This document shows, one piece after another, positions 1 through 5,326 of a stretch of DNA of 6,797 nt. The stretch lies in contig JASHQT010000630.1 of assembly GCA_030039005.1 (NCBI GenBank), positions 1 to 6,797 on the forward strand, given 5' to 3'. This stretch comes from Bryobacteraceae bacterium. Lineage in GTDB: Bacteria; Acidobacteriota; Terriglobia; Bryobacterales; Bryobacteraceae. The notes under the pieces are model-generated. The model saw only the letters and a program-made list of their open reading frames with translations. It searched no databases and was not told where the DNA came from. Numbering within the stretch: the first letter of the stretch is position 1; each line of letters opens with the position of its first letter. Both the position numbers and the translations under genes were made by a program.

Positions 1-951
1 CACGTGGACTGTCCGGGTCACGCCGACTATATCAAGAACATGATCACCGGCGCCGCGCAGATGGATGGCGCGATTCTCGTCGTAGCCGCGACTGACGGTC
101 CGATGCCGCAGACGCGCGAGCATATCCTGCTGGCGCGGCAGGTGGGCGTGCCTTACATTGTCGTAGCGCTGAACAAAGTGGACATGGTGGACGATCCGGA
201 GCTGCTGGAGCTGGTGGAGCTGGAAGTGCGGGAGCTGCTGTCGAAGTATCAGTTCCCGGGCGATGATCTGCCGGTGGTGCGGGTGAGCGCGCTCGGAGCA
301 TTGAACGGCGAAGAGAAGTGGGAAAAGACGGTGGACGAGCTGATGGAGAAGGTGGATCAGTACGTTCCGCTCCCCACCCGCGACGTGGACAAGCCGTTTC
401 TGATGCCGATTGAAGACATTTTCTCGATTCAGGGCCGCGGCACGGTGGTGACCGGAAGAATCGAGAAGGGGATCTGCAAGGTGGGCGAGGAAATGGAGAT
501 CGTGGGCTTCAAGGACACGCGCAAGACAGTGGTGACGGGCGTGGAAATGTTCAAGAAGCTATTGGATGAAGGGCGCGCGGGCGACAACGTAGGATTGCTG
601 TTGCGCGGCATTGAAAAGGATGACGTGGAGCGCGGGCAGGTGATCGCGAAACCGGGTTCCATCACGCCGCACAAGAAGTTCAAGGGCGAGATTTACGTGT
701 TGAGCAAGGAAGAGGGCGGGCGGCATACGCCGTTCTTCAAGGGATACCGGCCGCAGTTCTATTTCCGGACGACGGACGTGACGGGCGTGACGGAGCTGCC
801 AGCAGGGACCGAGATGGTGATGCCGGGCGACAACGTGAGCCTGACGATCGAGCTGATCACGCCGGTGGCCATGGACAAGGGATTGCGGTTTGCGATCCGC
901 GAGGGCGGCCGGACGGTGGGCGCGGGAACGGTGACGGAGATCATTGAATAG
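1..951 (+). CDS. tuf: Elongation factor Tu, 5'-truncated by the window edge
   Basis: EF-Tu is the GTPase that delivers aminoacyl-tRNA to the ribosomal A site. The reading frame is open from base 1 (first codon CAC, His) to TAG at 949-951, giving 316 residues; roughly 77 N-terminal residues, including the P-loop, lie outside the window. The first residues HVDCPGH are the G3 motif. Window residue 7 is the catalytic His (E. coli His84), NKVD at 58-61 is G4, and SAL at 96-98 is G5. Domain 2 starts around the [22 protein letters not shown] stretch and domain 3 around the HTPFF segment; the ending on GTVTEIIE is typical. No key residue is missing. It is the first gene of the tuf-rpmG-trnW-secE-nusG order. 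Whether this is the only tuf copy cannot be told from the window. Identification is certain. Confidence 0.98.
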   Translation, partial: HVDCPGHADYIKNMITGAAQMDGAILVVAATDGPMPQTREHILLARQVGVPYIVVALNKVDMVDDPELLELVELEVRELLSKYQFPGDDLPVVRVSALGALNGEEKWEKTVDELMEKVDQYVPLPTRDVDKPFLMPIEDIFSIQGRGTVVTGRIEKGICKVGEEMEIVGFKDTRKTVVTGVEMFKKLLDEGRAGDNVGLLLRGIEKDDVERGQVIAKPGSITPHKKFKGEIYVLSKEEGGRHTPFFKGYRPQFYFRTTDVTGVTELPAGTEMVMPGDNVSLTIELITPVAMDKGLRFAIREGGRTVGAGTVTEIIE

Positions 952-1030
952 AATTCAGAATTCGAGAATCCAGAATTCAGAATGTACAGACCGCCATTCT
1001 GGATTCTGACTTCTGGATTCTGGCTTCTGC
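949..1030. repeat. Heptamer repeats forming a long imperfect hairpin
   Basis: Between tuf and rpmG, tandem degenerate heptamers (AATTCAG, AATCCAG, AATTCAG) run from 952 to about 984. Their complements (ATTCTGG, ATTCTGA, CTTCTGG, ATTCTGG, CTTCTGC) run from 996 to 1030. The arms pair around a loop at 985-994: 971-984 with 995-1008 is 14 bp including one G-U, and pairing continues outward with mismatches and one bulge to about 950/1028. No T-tract follows, so it is not a classic intrinsic terminator. It could modulate read-through from tuf, protect or process mRNA, or be a dispersed repeat. From memory, similar strings recur in intergenic DNA of Acidobacteriota, but I cannot check this here. Confidence 0.75.
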
Positions 1031-1051
1031 TACCGAAAGGGAGCAACAAGG

Positions 1052-1201
1052 ATGCGCGAAATTATCACTTTGCAATGTACGGAATGCAAACGCAAGAACT
1101 ACAGCAAGACCAAGAATAAGAAGACCAAGACCGAGCGGCTGGAATTGAAGAAGTTCTGCGCTTTCTGCCGTGTGCATCGGGTGCATAGGGAAATCAAGTA
1201 A
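1052..1201 (+). CDS. rpmG: 50S ribosomal protein L33, zinc-binding form
   Basis: A 49-residue basic protein begins [20 protein letters not shown] and ends VHREIK with TAA at 1199-1201. L33 is a small protein of the large ribosomal subunit near the E site. Four cysteines in two CxxC pairs (C9/C12 and C36/C39) make this the zinc-binding (C+) type rather than the zinc-independent paralogue. Length and Lys-rich middle ([18 protein letters not shown]) fit the family. The start is supported by AGGGAG about 8 bases upstream (1038-1043). It sits between tuf and tRNA-Trp, a common placement next to secE-nusG. Zinc-type L33 is often replaced under zinc limitation in other bacteria; no such paralogue or Zur site is visible here. 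Confidence 0.96.
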   Translation: MREIITLQCTECKRKNYSKTKNKKTKTERLELKKFCAFCRVHRVHREIK

Positions 1202-1242
1202 AGACAAGATCAAGTAGACTGAAGTAAATGGCAGAGCCGAGT

Positions 1243-1316
1243 AGGGGCATAGGCTAACGGTAAACCAGCGGTCTCCAAAACCGCCTTTGGGGGTTCAAAT
1301 CCCTCTGCCCCTGCCA
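1243..1316 (+). tRNA. trnW: tRNA-Trp (anticodon CCA)
   Basis: A full cloverleaf can be drawn. The acceptor stem AGGGGCA (1243-1249) pairs with TGCCCCT (1306-1312). Discriminator G is at 1313 and CCA is encoded at 1314-1316. The D arm carries the conserved GG in its loop. The anticodon stem GCGGT (1268-1272) pairs with ACCGC (1280-1284) around a 7-base loop with CCA at 1275-1277. The T arm is GGGGG (1289-1293) with CCCTC (1301-1305) and loop TTCAAAT. Anticodon CCA reads UGG, so it is tRNA-Trp. G as discriminator agrees with bacterial tRNA-Trp identity. It lies between rpmG and secE, its usual place in many bacteria, and is probably cut from the polycistronic transcript. Confidence 0.98.
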
Positions 1317-1343
1317 ACTCGTTAGCGAGGAAATTTTAAGAAG

Positions 1344-1601
1344 ATGGCGATTGCGCAAACACAAGAAGGCGACCAGGGCAATTTCATCCAGCGCGCCTCC
1401 AGTTGGCCGACGGATATCAAGAACTATTTCGAAGAGCTGCAGACGGAGATGAAGCGCGTGACGTGGCCGTCGTGGAAGCAGGTGCGGGCGACCACGCTGG
1501 TGGTGATCATCGCGGTGTTTGCGTTCGCGGCGTATTTTGCGGTGATCGACGAGATCTTCTTGAGCCTCATCAACAAGCTGTTTAGCGCCTTTACGAAGTA
1601 G
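1344..1601 (+). CDS. secE: Preprotein translocase subunit SecE
   Basis: SecE clamps the two halves of the SecY channel in the cytoplasmic membrane. The 85-residue protein has the short one-helix form found in most bacteria. A polar N-terminus (1-24) is followed by the amphipathic segment with the hallmark EMKRVTWPSWKQV (35-47) and one membrane helix at about 50-74 (TLVVIIAVFAFAAYFAVIDEIF). The ATG at 1344 is preceded by GAGG at 1327-1330 and an AAGAAG directly against the start. It begins 27 bases after tRNA-Trp and ends 6 bases before nusG, so secE-nusG are clearly co-transcribed. Nothing unusual. Confidence 0.97.
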   Translation: MAIAQTQEGDQGNFIQRASSWPTDIKNYFEELQTEMKRVTWPSWKQVRATTLVVIIAVFAFAAYFAVIDEIFLSLINKLFSAFTK

Positions 1602-1607
1602 AGAGAT

Positions 1608-2222
1608 ATGGCGGACGAAGAGATCACGCACAGCGAAAACGAGGCGCCTTCCGAGGGCGCCAAAGAGGCGCCTGCCGCCACGGCTACGGCGGACGGCAAG
1701 AACTGGTACATCATCCATACGTACTCGGGTTTCGAACAAAAGGTCGCGGATTCGTTGCGGAGCCGCGCGCAGGCGTTCGGATTCGCCGATCAGATTGGCG
1801 AGGTGCTGATTCCCACCGAAGAGGTAGTGGAACTGCGCGCCGGCAAGAAGGTCACCAGTAAGCGGCTGCTCTATCCGGGTTACGTGCTGGTGCAGATGAA
1901 CATGAACGATCAACTGTGGCACGAGGTGAAGAACACGCCGCGCGTCACGGGATTCGTGGGCGGAGGCAACAGCCCGGTGCCGCTCACCGCCGACGAAGTG
2001 AATTCGATTTTGTTCCGGCAGCAGACCTCGGCCGAGCGCCCGCGTCCGAAGATGACTTTCGAGAAGAACGAGACGGTGCGGATCATCGACGGACCGTTCG
2101 CGAATTTTTCGGGCAAGGTGGACGAGATCAACTCCGAGCGCAACACGCTGCGCGTGCTGGTCACGATTTTCGGCCGCGCGACGCCGGTGGAGCTGGATTT
2201 TCTGCAGGTAGAAAAGATCTGA
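1608..2222 (+). CDS. nusG: Transcription termination/antitermination protein NusG
   Basis: NusG binds the clamp of RNA polymerase through its NGN domain and contacts Rho or ribosomal S10 through its KOW domain. The NGN domain runs from about residue 32 (NWYIIHTYSGFEQKV) through LLYPGYVLVQM and TPRVTGFVGG to about 125. The KOW domain starts near 151 with ETVRIIDGPFANFSGKV and ends VEKI. Length is 204 residues, somewhat over the usual ~180, because residues 1-30 form an acidic, Ala-rich and probably disordered extension. The stop-to-start distance from secE is 6 bases and no strong Shine-Dalgarno is visible (only a weak GAG at 1603-1605). Translation may be coupled to secE. Confidence 0.97.
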   Translation: MADEEITHSENEAPSEGAKEAPAATATADGKNWYIIHTYSGFEQKVADSLRSRAQAFGFADQIGEVLIPTEEVVELRAGKKVTSKRLLYPGYVLVQMNMNDQLWHEVKNTPRVTGFVGGGNSPVPLTADEVNSILFRQQTSAERPRPKMTFEKNETVRIIDGPFANFSGKVDEINSERNTLRVLVTIFGRATPVELDFLQVEKI

Positions 2223-2244
2223 GAAGAGTTAAAGAAGACACGAT

Positions 2245-2673
2245 ATGGCAAAGAAAGTAACCGGCAGCGTGAAGCTGCAAATCCCGGCGGGCAAGGCGAC
2301 GCCCGCCCCTCCGGTCGGCACGGCGCTCGGTCCGCAGGGCGTGAACATCATGGAGTTCTGCAAGGCGTTCAACGCCAAGACCTCGGCCAAGGATCAGGAA
2401 GGCCTGATCATTCCGGTGGTGATCACGATCTACAGCGACCGTTCGTTCACCTTCATCACCAAGACCCCCCCGGTGCCGGTGCTGATCAAGCGCGCCGTGA
2501 ACCTGGCCAAGGGGTCGGCCGAGCCGAACAAAACCAAGGTGGGCAAGATCACCGAGAAGCAAGTGGAAGAGATCGCGAAACTCAAGATGCCGGATCTGAA
2601 CTGCTTCGACGTCGCGTCGGCGGTGAAGAGCGTGAAGGGCACCGCGCGCAGCATGGGCGTGGACGTAGTCTAG
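2245..2673 (+). CDS. rplK: 50S ribosomal protein L11
   Basis: L11 binds the GTPase-associated region of 23S rRNA at the base of the L7/L12 stalk. The 142-residue length is standard. The N-terminal domain has [16 protein letters not shown] and [31 protein letters not shown] ends the linker. The C-terminal rRNA-binding domain ends with [12 protein letters not shown]. The start is supported by AAGAAG at 2232-2237, seven bases upstream. It lies 22 bases after nusG. The motif after the PAPPVG proline run reads TALGPQG rather than the more common PALGQxG, so residues 26 and 30 differ from the widespread form. Unlike the usual arrangement it is not followed directly by rplA. Confidence 0.97.
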   Translation: MAKKVTGSVKLQIPAGKATPAPPVGTALGPQGVNIMEFCKAFNAKTSAKDQEGLIIPVVITIYSDRSFTFITKTPPVPVLIKRAVNLAKGSAEPNKTKVGKITEKQVEEIAKLKMPDLNCFDVASAVKSVKGTARSMGVDVV

Positions 2674-2691
2674 CGGGCTGGCGGTTGGCAT

Positions 2692-2706
2692 GGCGCTTAG
2701 AGCGCC
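2692..2706. terminator. Short perfect hairpin after rplK (weak terminator candidate)
   Basis: GGCGCT (2692-2697), a 3-base loop, then AGCGCC (2701-2706) make a 6-bp perfect stem. It starts 19 bases after the rplK stop and overlaps the stop codon of the minus-strand ORF, so it sits at the convergent point of both. There is no T-tract on either side, so termination is uncertain. It may be only an mRNA 3' end or processing structure. Confidence 0.3.
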
Positions 2707-2948
2707 GGATCGTGTCGCTGGGCCTCTTCCTTCTCGAGTTTCTCTCTGAGCTTCGCGAACCACTTTTGCATTTCAACCAGCCCGGAAGTTTCCTTCGGCG
2801 GCCGCTTCAATGCTTCCTCAAATTCTGGGGCTAGCCGCGCAAGCTCCACCTGAACGTTGAGGTTTTCGACTTGTTTCTTCCAGGCCTCGAACTCAGGATC
2901 GGGTTGTGGGCTTGCCATCGCGTGACCGATGGCCTCGCGTTCGTCCAT
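2697..2948 (-). CDS. Unrecognised 83-aa charged helical protein, antisense to the operon
   Basis: I do not recognise this protein. It starts MDEREAIGHAMASPQPDPEF and ends EKEEAQRHDPAL, with TAA at 2697-2699 on the minus strand. It is soluble, rich in Glu and Lys, and mostly predicted helical: residues 19-49 and 57-79 look like two amphipathic or coiled-coil helices split by a Pro-Pro kink (50-51). There is no cysteine, signal peptide or membrane segment. Codon choice looks coding (mixed with G/C-ending preference). No Shine-Dalgarno precedes the ATG; an alternative start is Met11 (2916-2918). It is convergent with rplK and divergent from the next ORF, inside an otherwise co-directional ribosomal operon, which suggests insertion. 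It could also be spurious. Confidence 0.5.
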   Translation of the reverse strand: MDEREAIGHAMASPQPDPEFEAWKKQVENLNVQVELARLAPEFEEALKRPPKETSGLVEMQKWFAKLREKLEKEEAQRHDPAL

Positions 2949-2960
2949 AATTTTATTATG
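2922..2960. promoter_or_regulatory. Candidate divergent promoter with mirrored CATAAT boxes
   Basis: Bases 2946-2960 are a near-palindrome in which both strands read CATAAT, then six A/T bases, then ATG. On + the CATAAT (2946-2951) ends six bases before the ATG at 2958 and has GTGACC (2922-2927) 18 bp upstream as a 4/6 match to a -35 box. On - the CATAAT (2960-2955) stands six bases before the ATG at 2948; I find no good -35 for it. The distance would place transcription starts at or near the start codons, so transcripts would be leaderless, which fits the missing ribosome binding sites. Chance in an A/T-rich patch cannot be excluded. Confidence 0.35.
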
Positions 2961-3197
2961 AGCGAAGTGATCGCACGGAAGCGGTTCGAGACTTTGCTGA
3001 TAATTTCGTTTCTTTTGGCCTTCCTCAGCGTGTCGCCCCTGTTTGAGGGCAGTTGGCTTGTCTTCGCCTCGATGTTTATTGCGGGTCCGGCCTGGCTCAT
3101 TCTTGCGCTCTCCATTTTGATCCGATATCGACTGAGTGGGCTATGGGTTTGTTTGGGCTGCCTTTCGTGCTTGTGGACGTCTGGTTTATCCTGCTGA
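2958..3197 (+). CDS. Unrecognised small membrane protein, probably frameshifted near its end
   Basis: I do not recognise this protein. As it stands it has 79 residues, MSEVIARKRFETLL to TSGLSC, with a short polar N-terminus and two hydrophobic segments at about 13-29 and 33-55. The last 16 residues are Cys-rich and look unnatural. One base more in the GGG run at 3145-3147 would join residue W63 to the -1 frame, which reads GLFGLPFVLVDVWFILLTVV and stops at 3230-3232. This would give a protein of about 91 residues with a third membrane helix and a polar tail (CSRERHCL). No Shine-Dalgarno is seen before ATG 2958; an upstream TTG at 2871 would overlap the opposite ORF and is less likely. This stretch is visibly A/T-richer than the ribosomal genes around it. 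It may be a decaying gene or contain a sequencing error. Confidence 0.42.
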   Translation: MSEVIARKRFETLLIISFLLAFLSVSPLFEGSWLVFASMFIAGPAWLILALSILIRYRLSGLWVCLGCLSCLWTSGLSC

Positions 3198-3243
3198 CGG
3201 TCGTATGCTCTCGTGAAAGGCACTGCCTGTGACCGCTTCTGGA

Positions 3244-3261
3244 CAAAGCGCTCCGGCTTTG
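3244..3261 (+). terminator. Hairpin after the small membrane ORF (weak)
   Basis: CAAAGC (3244-3249) and GCTTTG (3256-3261) are perfect inverted repeats around a 6-base loop. They lie 11 bases after the stop that the frame-restored membrane ORF would use (3232). No T-tract follows, so it is only a possible 3'-end structure. Confidence 0.25.
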
Positions 3262-3270
3262 GTAACCTAA

Positions 3271-3300
3271 TTGAAGCGCTCAAACCGCGAAAAATTTTAA
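3271..3300 (+). promoter_or_regulatory. rplA: Possible promoter for rplA (weak)
   Basis: TTGAAG (3271-3276, 4/6 to TTGACA) lies 18 bp before TTTTAA (3295-3300, 3/6 to TATAAT) in an A-rich stretch. It would put a start near 3307, just ahead of the hairpin before rplA. The match is poor. The reason to consider it is that rplA is cut off from rplK by a minus-strand ORF and would benefit from its own promoter. Confidence 0.25.
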
Positions 3301-3307
3301 CTTCTCA

Positions 3308-3348
3308 GTGGGAGGCAGGGGTCTTTAGCGAGTCTCTGCCGTCTGCAC
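3308..3348 (+). promoter_or_regulatory. rplA: Two-helix RNA structure before rplA, possible L1 operator
   Basis: The leader can fold as GTG (3308-3310) with CAC (3346-3348), an asymmetric internal loop (GGA against GTCTG), then GGCAGGG (3314-3320) with CTCTGCC (3334-3340, one G-U) closed by a 13-base loop. It ends five bases before the GAGGGAG ribosome binding site at 3353-3359. L1 is known to repress its own mRNA by binding a site that mimics its 23S rRNA target, with two short helices around an asymmetric loop. The shape and location fit, but assigning this as the L1 site is inference. Confidence 0.35.
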
Positions 3349-3360
3349 CAATGAGGGAGC

Positions 3361-4065
3361 ATGCCGAAACCAGGTAAGAAGTTCGAAGCTGCGTCTAAGC
3401 AAGTCGAGACCCGCCCCTACAGCCTGAACGAAGCCGTTCCGCTGGTCCAGAAAATCAAGTTCGCCAAATTCGACGAAACGGTCGAGCTGCACATGCGGCT
3501 GGGTGTCGACCCCAAGCACGCCGATCAGATGGTCCGCGGGACGGTGGTGCTGCCGAACGGGCTCGGTAAGTCCAAGAAAGTCCTGGTGATCGCCTCGGGC
3601 GACAAGCAGCGGGAGGCGACGGAAGCCGGCGCCGATTTCGTGGGCGGCGAGGACATGGTGGCCAAGATCCAAGGCGAGAACTGGACGGATTTCGACGCTG
3701 TGATCGCGACGCCGGACATGATGCGCTCAGTGGGACGCCTGGGAAAAGTGCTCGGCCCGCGTGGGCTGATGCCGAATCCCAAGACTGGGACCGTGACCAC
3801 CGACATCTCTCAGGCGGTGAAGGAAGTGAAGGCCGGCAAGGTGGAATTTCGCGTCGATAAAACCGGCGTGATTCACGTGCCTATCGGCAAGGTAAGTTTC
3901 AACACCGTGAAGCTGACCGAGAATGCCGACAGCCTGATCCAGGCGGTGCTCAAGGCCAAGCCTGCGGCGGCCAAGGGTAAGTACGTCAAAAGCGCGACCA
4001 TCTGCTCCACCATGGGCCCGGGCGTCCACCTGGACGTGACGGTGTTCAACGCCAAGCAGGCCTGA
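3361..4065 (+). CDS. rplA: 50S ribosomal protein L1
   Basis: L1 forms the mobile stalk beside the E site and represses its own mRNA in well-studied bacteria. The 234-residue protein is of standard length. Domain I is made of residues 1 to about 67 and about 160-234, with [23 protein letters not shown] at 34-56. Domain II lies between and carries the family signature [16 protein letters not shown] (131-146). The C-terminus has the usual [10 protein letters not shown] (218-226). The start ATG at 3361 follows GAGGGAG at 3353-3359, very close to the start. It is separated from rplK by 687 bp, where a few bases to a few dozen are usual, and is followed by rplJ after 21 bases. Confidence 0.97.
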   Translation: MPKPGKKFEAASKQVETRPYSLNEAVPLVQKIKFAKFDETVELHMRLGVDPKHADQMVRGTVVLPNGLGKSKKVLVIASGDKQREATEAGADFVGGEDMVAKIQGENWTDFDAVIATPDMMRSVGRLGKVLGPRGLMPNPKTGTVTTDISQAVKEVKAGKVEFRVDKTGVIHVPIGKVSFNTVKLTENADSLIQAVLKAKPAAAKGKYVKSATICSTMGPGVHLDVTVFNAKQA

Positions 4066-4086
4066 CGCGGAGTCCTGAGGAACATC

Positions 4087-4614
4087 ATGAAAAAGAAGTC
4101 GGACAAAGAGAAAGATCTGGAAGCGCTGAAGAAGGATTTCGAGAAGGCGCAGAACATCTTCGTCACCGGGTTTGAAAAACTCACGGTGCAGCAGGACTTC
4201 GATCTGCGTAAGGCAGTGCGCGGCGCGGGCGGCAATTATAAGGTTGTCAAGAACAACCTGGCCGAGAAGGCGTCGCAGGGTACGCCGGCCCAGGACATCA
4301 TGAGCAAGCTCGCCGGGATGACCTCGATGGCCTATACCAGCAAGGATCCGGTGGCGCTGGCGAAGGCGCTGACGTCCTACGCCAAGAATAATCCGACATT
4401 CACATTTAAGGCAGGGCTGGTGGAGGGCCGTGCGATCGACGTACGGTCGATCCAGGATCTGGCGAACCTGCCCTCGCGCGAAGAGATTTTGGCGAAAGTT
4501 CTTTTCCTGATTCAGGCATCGGCGCAGCGGTTGGTCACTTCGATCAACGGCGTGGGCAGGAACCTGGCGGTAGTGCTCGACCAGGCGGCGAAGGAAAACA
4601 AGTTCTCACAATAA
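4087..4614 (+). CDS. rplJ: 50S ribosomal protein L10
   Basis: L10 (stalk protein P0 counterpart) anchors L7/L12 dimers to the 23S rRNA next to L11. The 175-residue protein has an N-terminal rRNA-binding domain with FVTGFEKLTVQQDFDLRKAV (25-44) and the YKVVKNNLAEKA segment (51-62). A middle part includes TFTFKAGLVEGRAID, and LPSREE (128-133) leads into the long C-terminal helix (about 134-172) that receives L7/L12. The start is supported by TGAGGA at 4076-4081. Only 21 bases separate it from rplA, so there is no room for the long L10 leader known ahead of rplJ in many bacteria unless it extends into the 3' end of rplA. Confidence 0.96.
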   Translation: MKKKSDKEKDLEALKKDFEKAQNIFVTGFEKLTVQQDFDLRKAVRGAGGNYKVVKNNLAEKASQGTPAQDIMSKLAGMTSMAYTSKDPVALAKALTSYAKNNPTFTFKAGLVEGRAIDVRSIQDLANLPSREEILAKVLFLIQASAQRLVTSINGVGRNLAVVLDQAAKENKFSQ

Positions 4615-4665
4615 GCAGATTTGGGCTTATTCAGTTTCGAACAAGGGAGTAAGAAAGAGAAGATC

Positions 4666-5049
4666 ATGGCGGACATTAACGCGATTGCGGAACAGATTCA
4701 AGGGCTGACGCTGCTCGAAGCATCGCAGCTCGTCAAATTGCTGGAAGAGAAGCTGGGCGTATCGGCGGCGGTCGCGGCGGTGGCGGCGGCTCCGGCGGGC
4801 GGCGGTGGAGCGGCGGCGGCTCCCGCGGCCGAAGAGAAGACCGAATTTAACGTGATCCTGACCGCGGCCGGCGCGAACAAGATCAACGTGATTAAAGCGG
4901 TTCGTGAAGTCACCAACCTGGGGCTCAAGGAAGCCAAGGATCTGGTGGACGGCGCGCCCAAGCCGATCAAAGAGGGCGTCAATAAAGAGGAAGCCGAGGC
5001 GATTCGGAAGAAGTTCACCGACGCCGGTGCGACGGTCGAAGTCAAGTAA
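4666..5049 (+). CDS. rplL: 50S ribosomal protein L7/L12
   Basis: L7/L12 is the multi-copy stalk protein that recruits and activates translational GTPases. The 127 residues show the usual three parts: an N-terminal dimerisation domain (about 1-32, [20 protein letters not shown] onward), an Ala/Gly/Pro-rich hinge (about 33-57), and the C-terminal domain with [43 protein letters not shown] and a TVEVK end. I chose ATG 4666 because the protein then starts as the family does; an in-frame TTG at 4621 would add 15 atypical residues. AAGGGAG (4643-4649) is 16 bases upstream and a GAGAAG lies three bases before the ATG, so the ribosome binding site is not ideal. It follows rplJ by 51 bases, as expected for the L10-L12 pair. 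Confidence 0.97.
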   Translation: MADINAIAEQIQGLTLLEASQLVKLLEEKLGVSAAVAAVAAAPAGGGGAAAAPAAEEKTEFNVILTAAGANKINVIKAVREVTNLGLKEAKDLVDGAPKPIKEGVNKEEAEAIRKKFTDAGATVEVK

Positions 5050-5053
5050 CAAC

Positions 5054-5072
5054 GCGCTGGTCGTTACAGCGC
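5054..5072 (+). terminator. Hairpin just after rplL (weak terminator/attenuator candidate)
   Basis: GCGCTG (5054-5059) and CAGCGC (5067-5072) pair perfectly over a 7-base loop, five bases after the rplL stop. No T-tract follows. In E. coli a partial attenuator and an RNase III site lie at the same place between rplL and rpoB; a similar role here is a guess from position. Confidence 0.35.
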
Positions 5073-5100
5073 TGTAAGTGATTGGAATGACTCGACATGG

Positions 5101-5123
5101 GCTGGCCGCTTGGCGCTGCCAGC
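5101..5123 (+). other. Second hairpin after rplL
   Basis: GCTGGC (5101-5106) and GCCAGC (5118-5123) form a 6-bp perfect stem with an 11-base loop, between the first hairpin and the rpoB promoter candidate. With the hairpin at 5054-5072 it could shape the 3' end or processing of the rplJL message. Confidence 0.3.
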
Positions 5124-5154
5124 ACGGGGCGGGCCATTCTTGGCTAGGGCCGAT

Positions 5155-5184
5155 TTGACGAAGGTCGGATCGGTCTGATAAATT
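5155..5184 (+). promoter_or_regulatory. rpoB: Sigma70-type promoter candidate for rpoB
   Basis: TTGACG (5155-5160, 5/6 to TTGACA) is followed by an A/T-rich -10 region. It can be read as TAAATT (5179-5184, spacer 18) or GATAAA (5177-5182, spacer 16), each 4/6 to TATAAT. It is the best promoter-like sequence I find in the window and lies in a non-coding gap. Transcription would start near 5190, leaving a leader of about 330 bases before rpoB. This would let rpoB(C) be expressed apart from the ribosomal protein genes. Confidence 0.55.
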
Positions 5185-5229
5185 AGAGTTGTTGCTGGCC
5201 GGAGACCGACCCGGATTCTTGCTCTTGTG

Positions 5230-5248
5230 AACCAAACATCCTTTGGTT
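5230..5248 (+). other. rpoB leader hairpin 1
   Basis: AACCAAA (5230-5236) and TTTGGTT (5242-5248) are perfect 7-base inverted repeats around a 5-base loop; two more T follow (5249-5250). The next hairpin starts only three bases later. Confidence 0.5.
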
Positions 5249-5251
5249 TTG

Positions 5252-5278
5252 GTGTGCCTGCTCCCGAGGCAGGTACAC
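5252..5278 (+). other. rpoB leader hairpin 2
   Basis: GTGTGCCTGC (5252-5261) pairs with GCAGGTACAC (5269-5278), a 10-bp stem with one G-U and a 7-base loop TCCCGAG. It is the most stable-looking simple hairpin of the leader and has no T-tract, so it is more likely a regulatory or protective structure than a terminator. Confidence 0.55.
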
Positions 5279-5299
5279 GGCTTTGCTATGCGCATTTTT

Positions 5300-5326
5300 G
5301 CCCTGCTCTATTTCCGCCCGCAGGGC
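5300..5326 (+). other. rpoB leader hairpin 3
   Basis: GCCCTGC (5300-5306) and GCAGGGC (5320-5326) are perfect 7-base inverted repeats around a 13-base loop. Confidence 0.45.

Noticed and set aside
952..1030. CRISPR or insertion-sequence remnant in the heptamer array
   Set aside because: Repeats are 7 bases without spacers, there is no transposase, and no target duplication is visible.
1254..1922. Long minus-strand open frame (222 codons) across tRNA-Trp, secE and nusG
   Set aside because: It reads antisense through the tRNA and two certain genes; its QRDLNPQRRFWRPLVYR beginning or end is simply antisense tRNA. High GC explains the length.
2161..2763. Minus-strand 200-codon open frame over rplK
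   Set aside because: Antisense shadow of L11; His/Arg-rich low-quality protein.
2871..2957. TTG-started longer form of the plus-strand membrane ORF
   Set aside because: It would overlap the opposite ORF by 78 bases and add a segment without matching character; ATG 2958 gives a more natural protein.
2831..3283. Minus-strand 150-codon open frame in the rplK-rplA gap
   Set aside because: It overlaps both better candidates in this gap, has no start signal and a basic composition without recognisable domains. It cannot be fully excluded.
2674..3360. Mobile element inserted between rplK and rplA
   Set aside because: No transposase or integrase, no terminal inverted repeats and no flanking direct repeats could be found by eye; only the ORFs and base composition hint at an insertion.
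4621..4665. TTG-started longer rplL
   Set aside because: L7/L12 normally starts a few residues before the dimerisation helix; ATG 4666 gives exactly that.
4627..5295. Minus-strand 222-codon open frame over rplL and the gap after it
   Set aside because: Antisense to a certain gene, Arg/Leu-rich composition typical of a shadow of G/C-rich codons.
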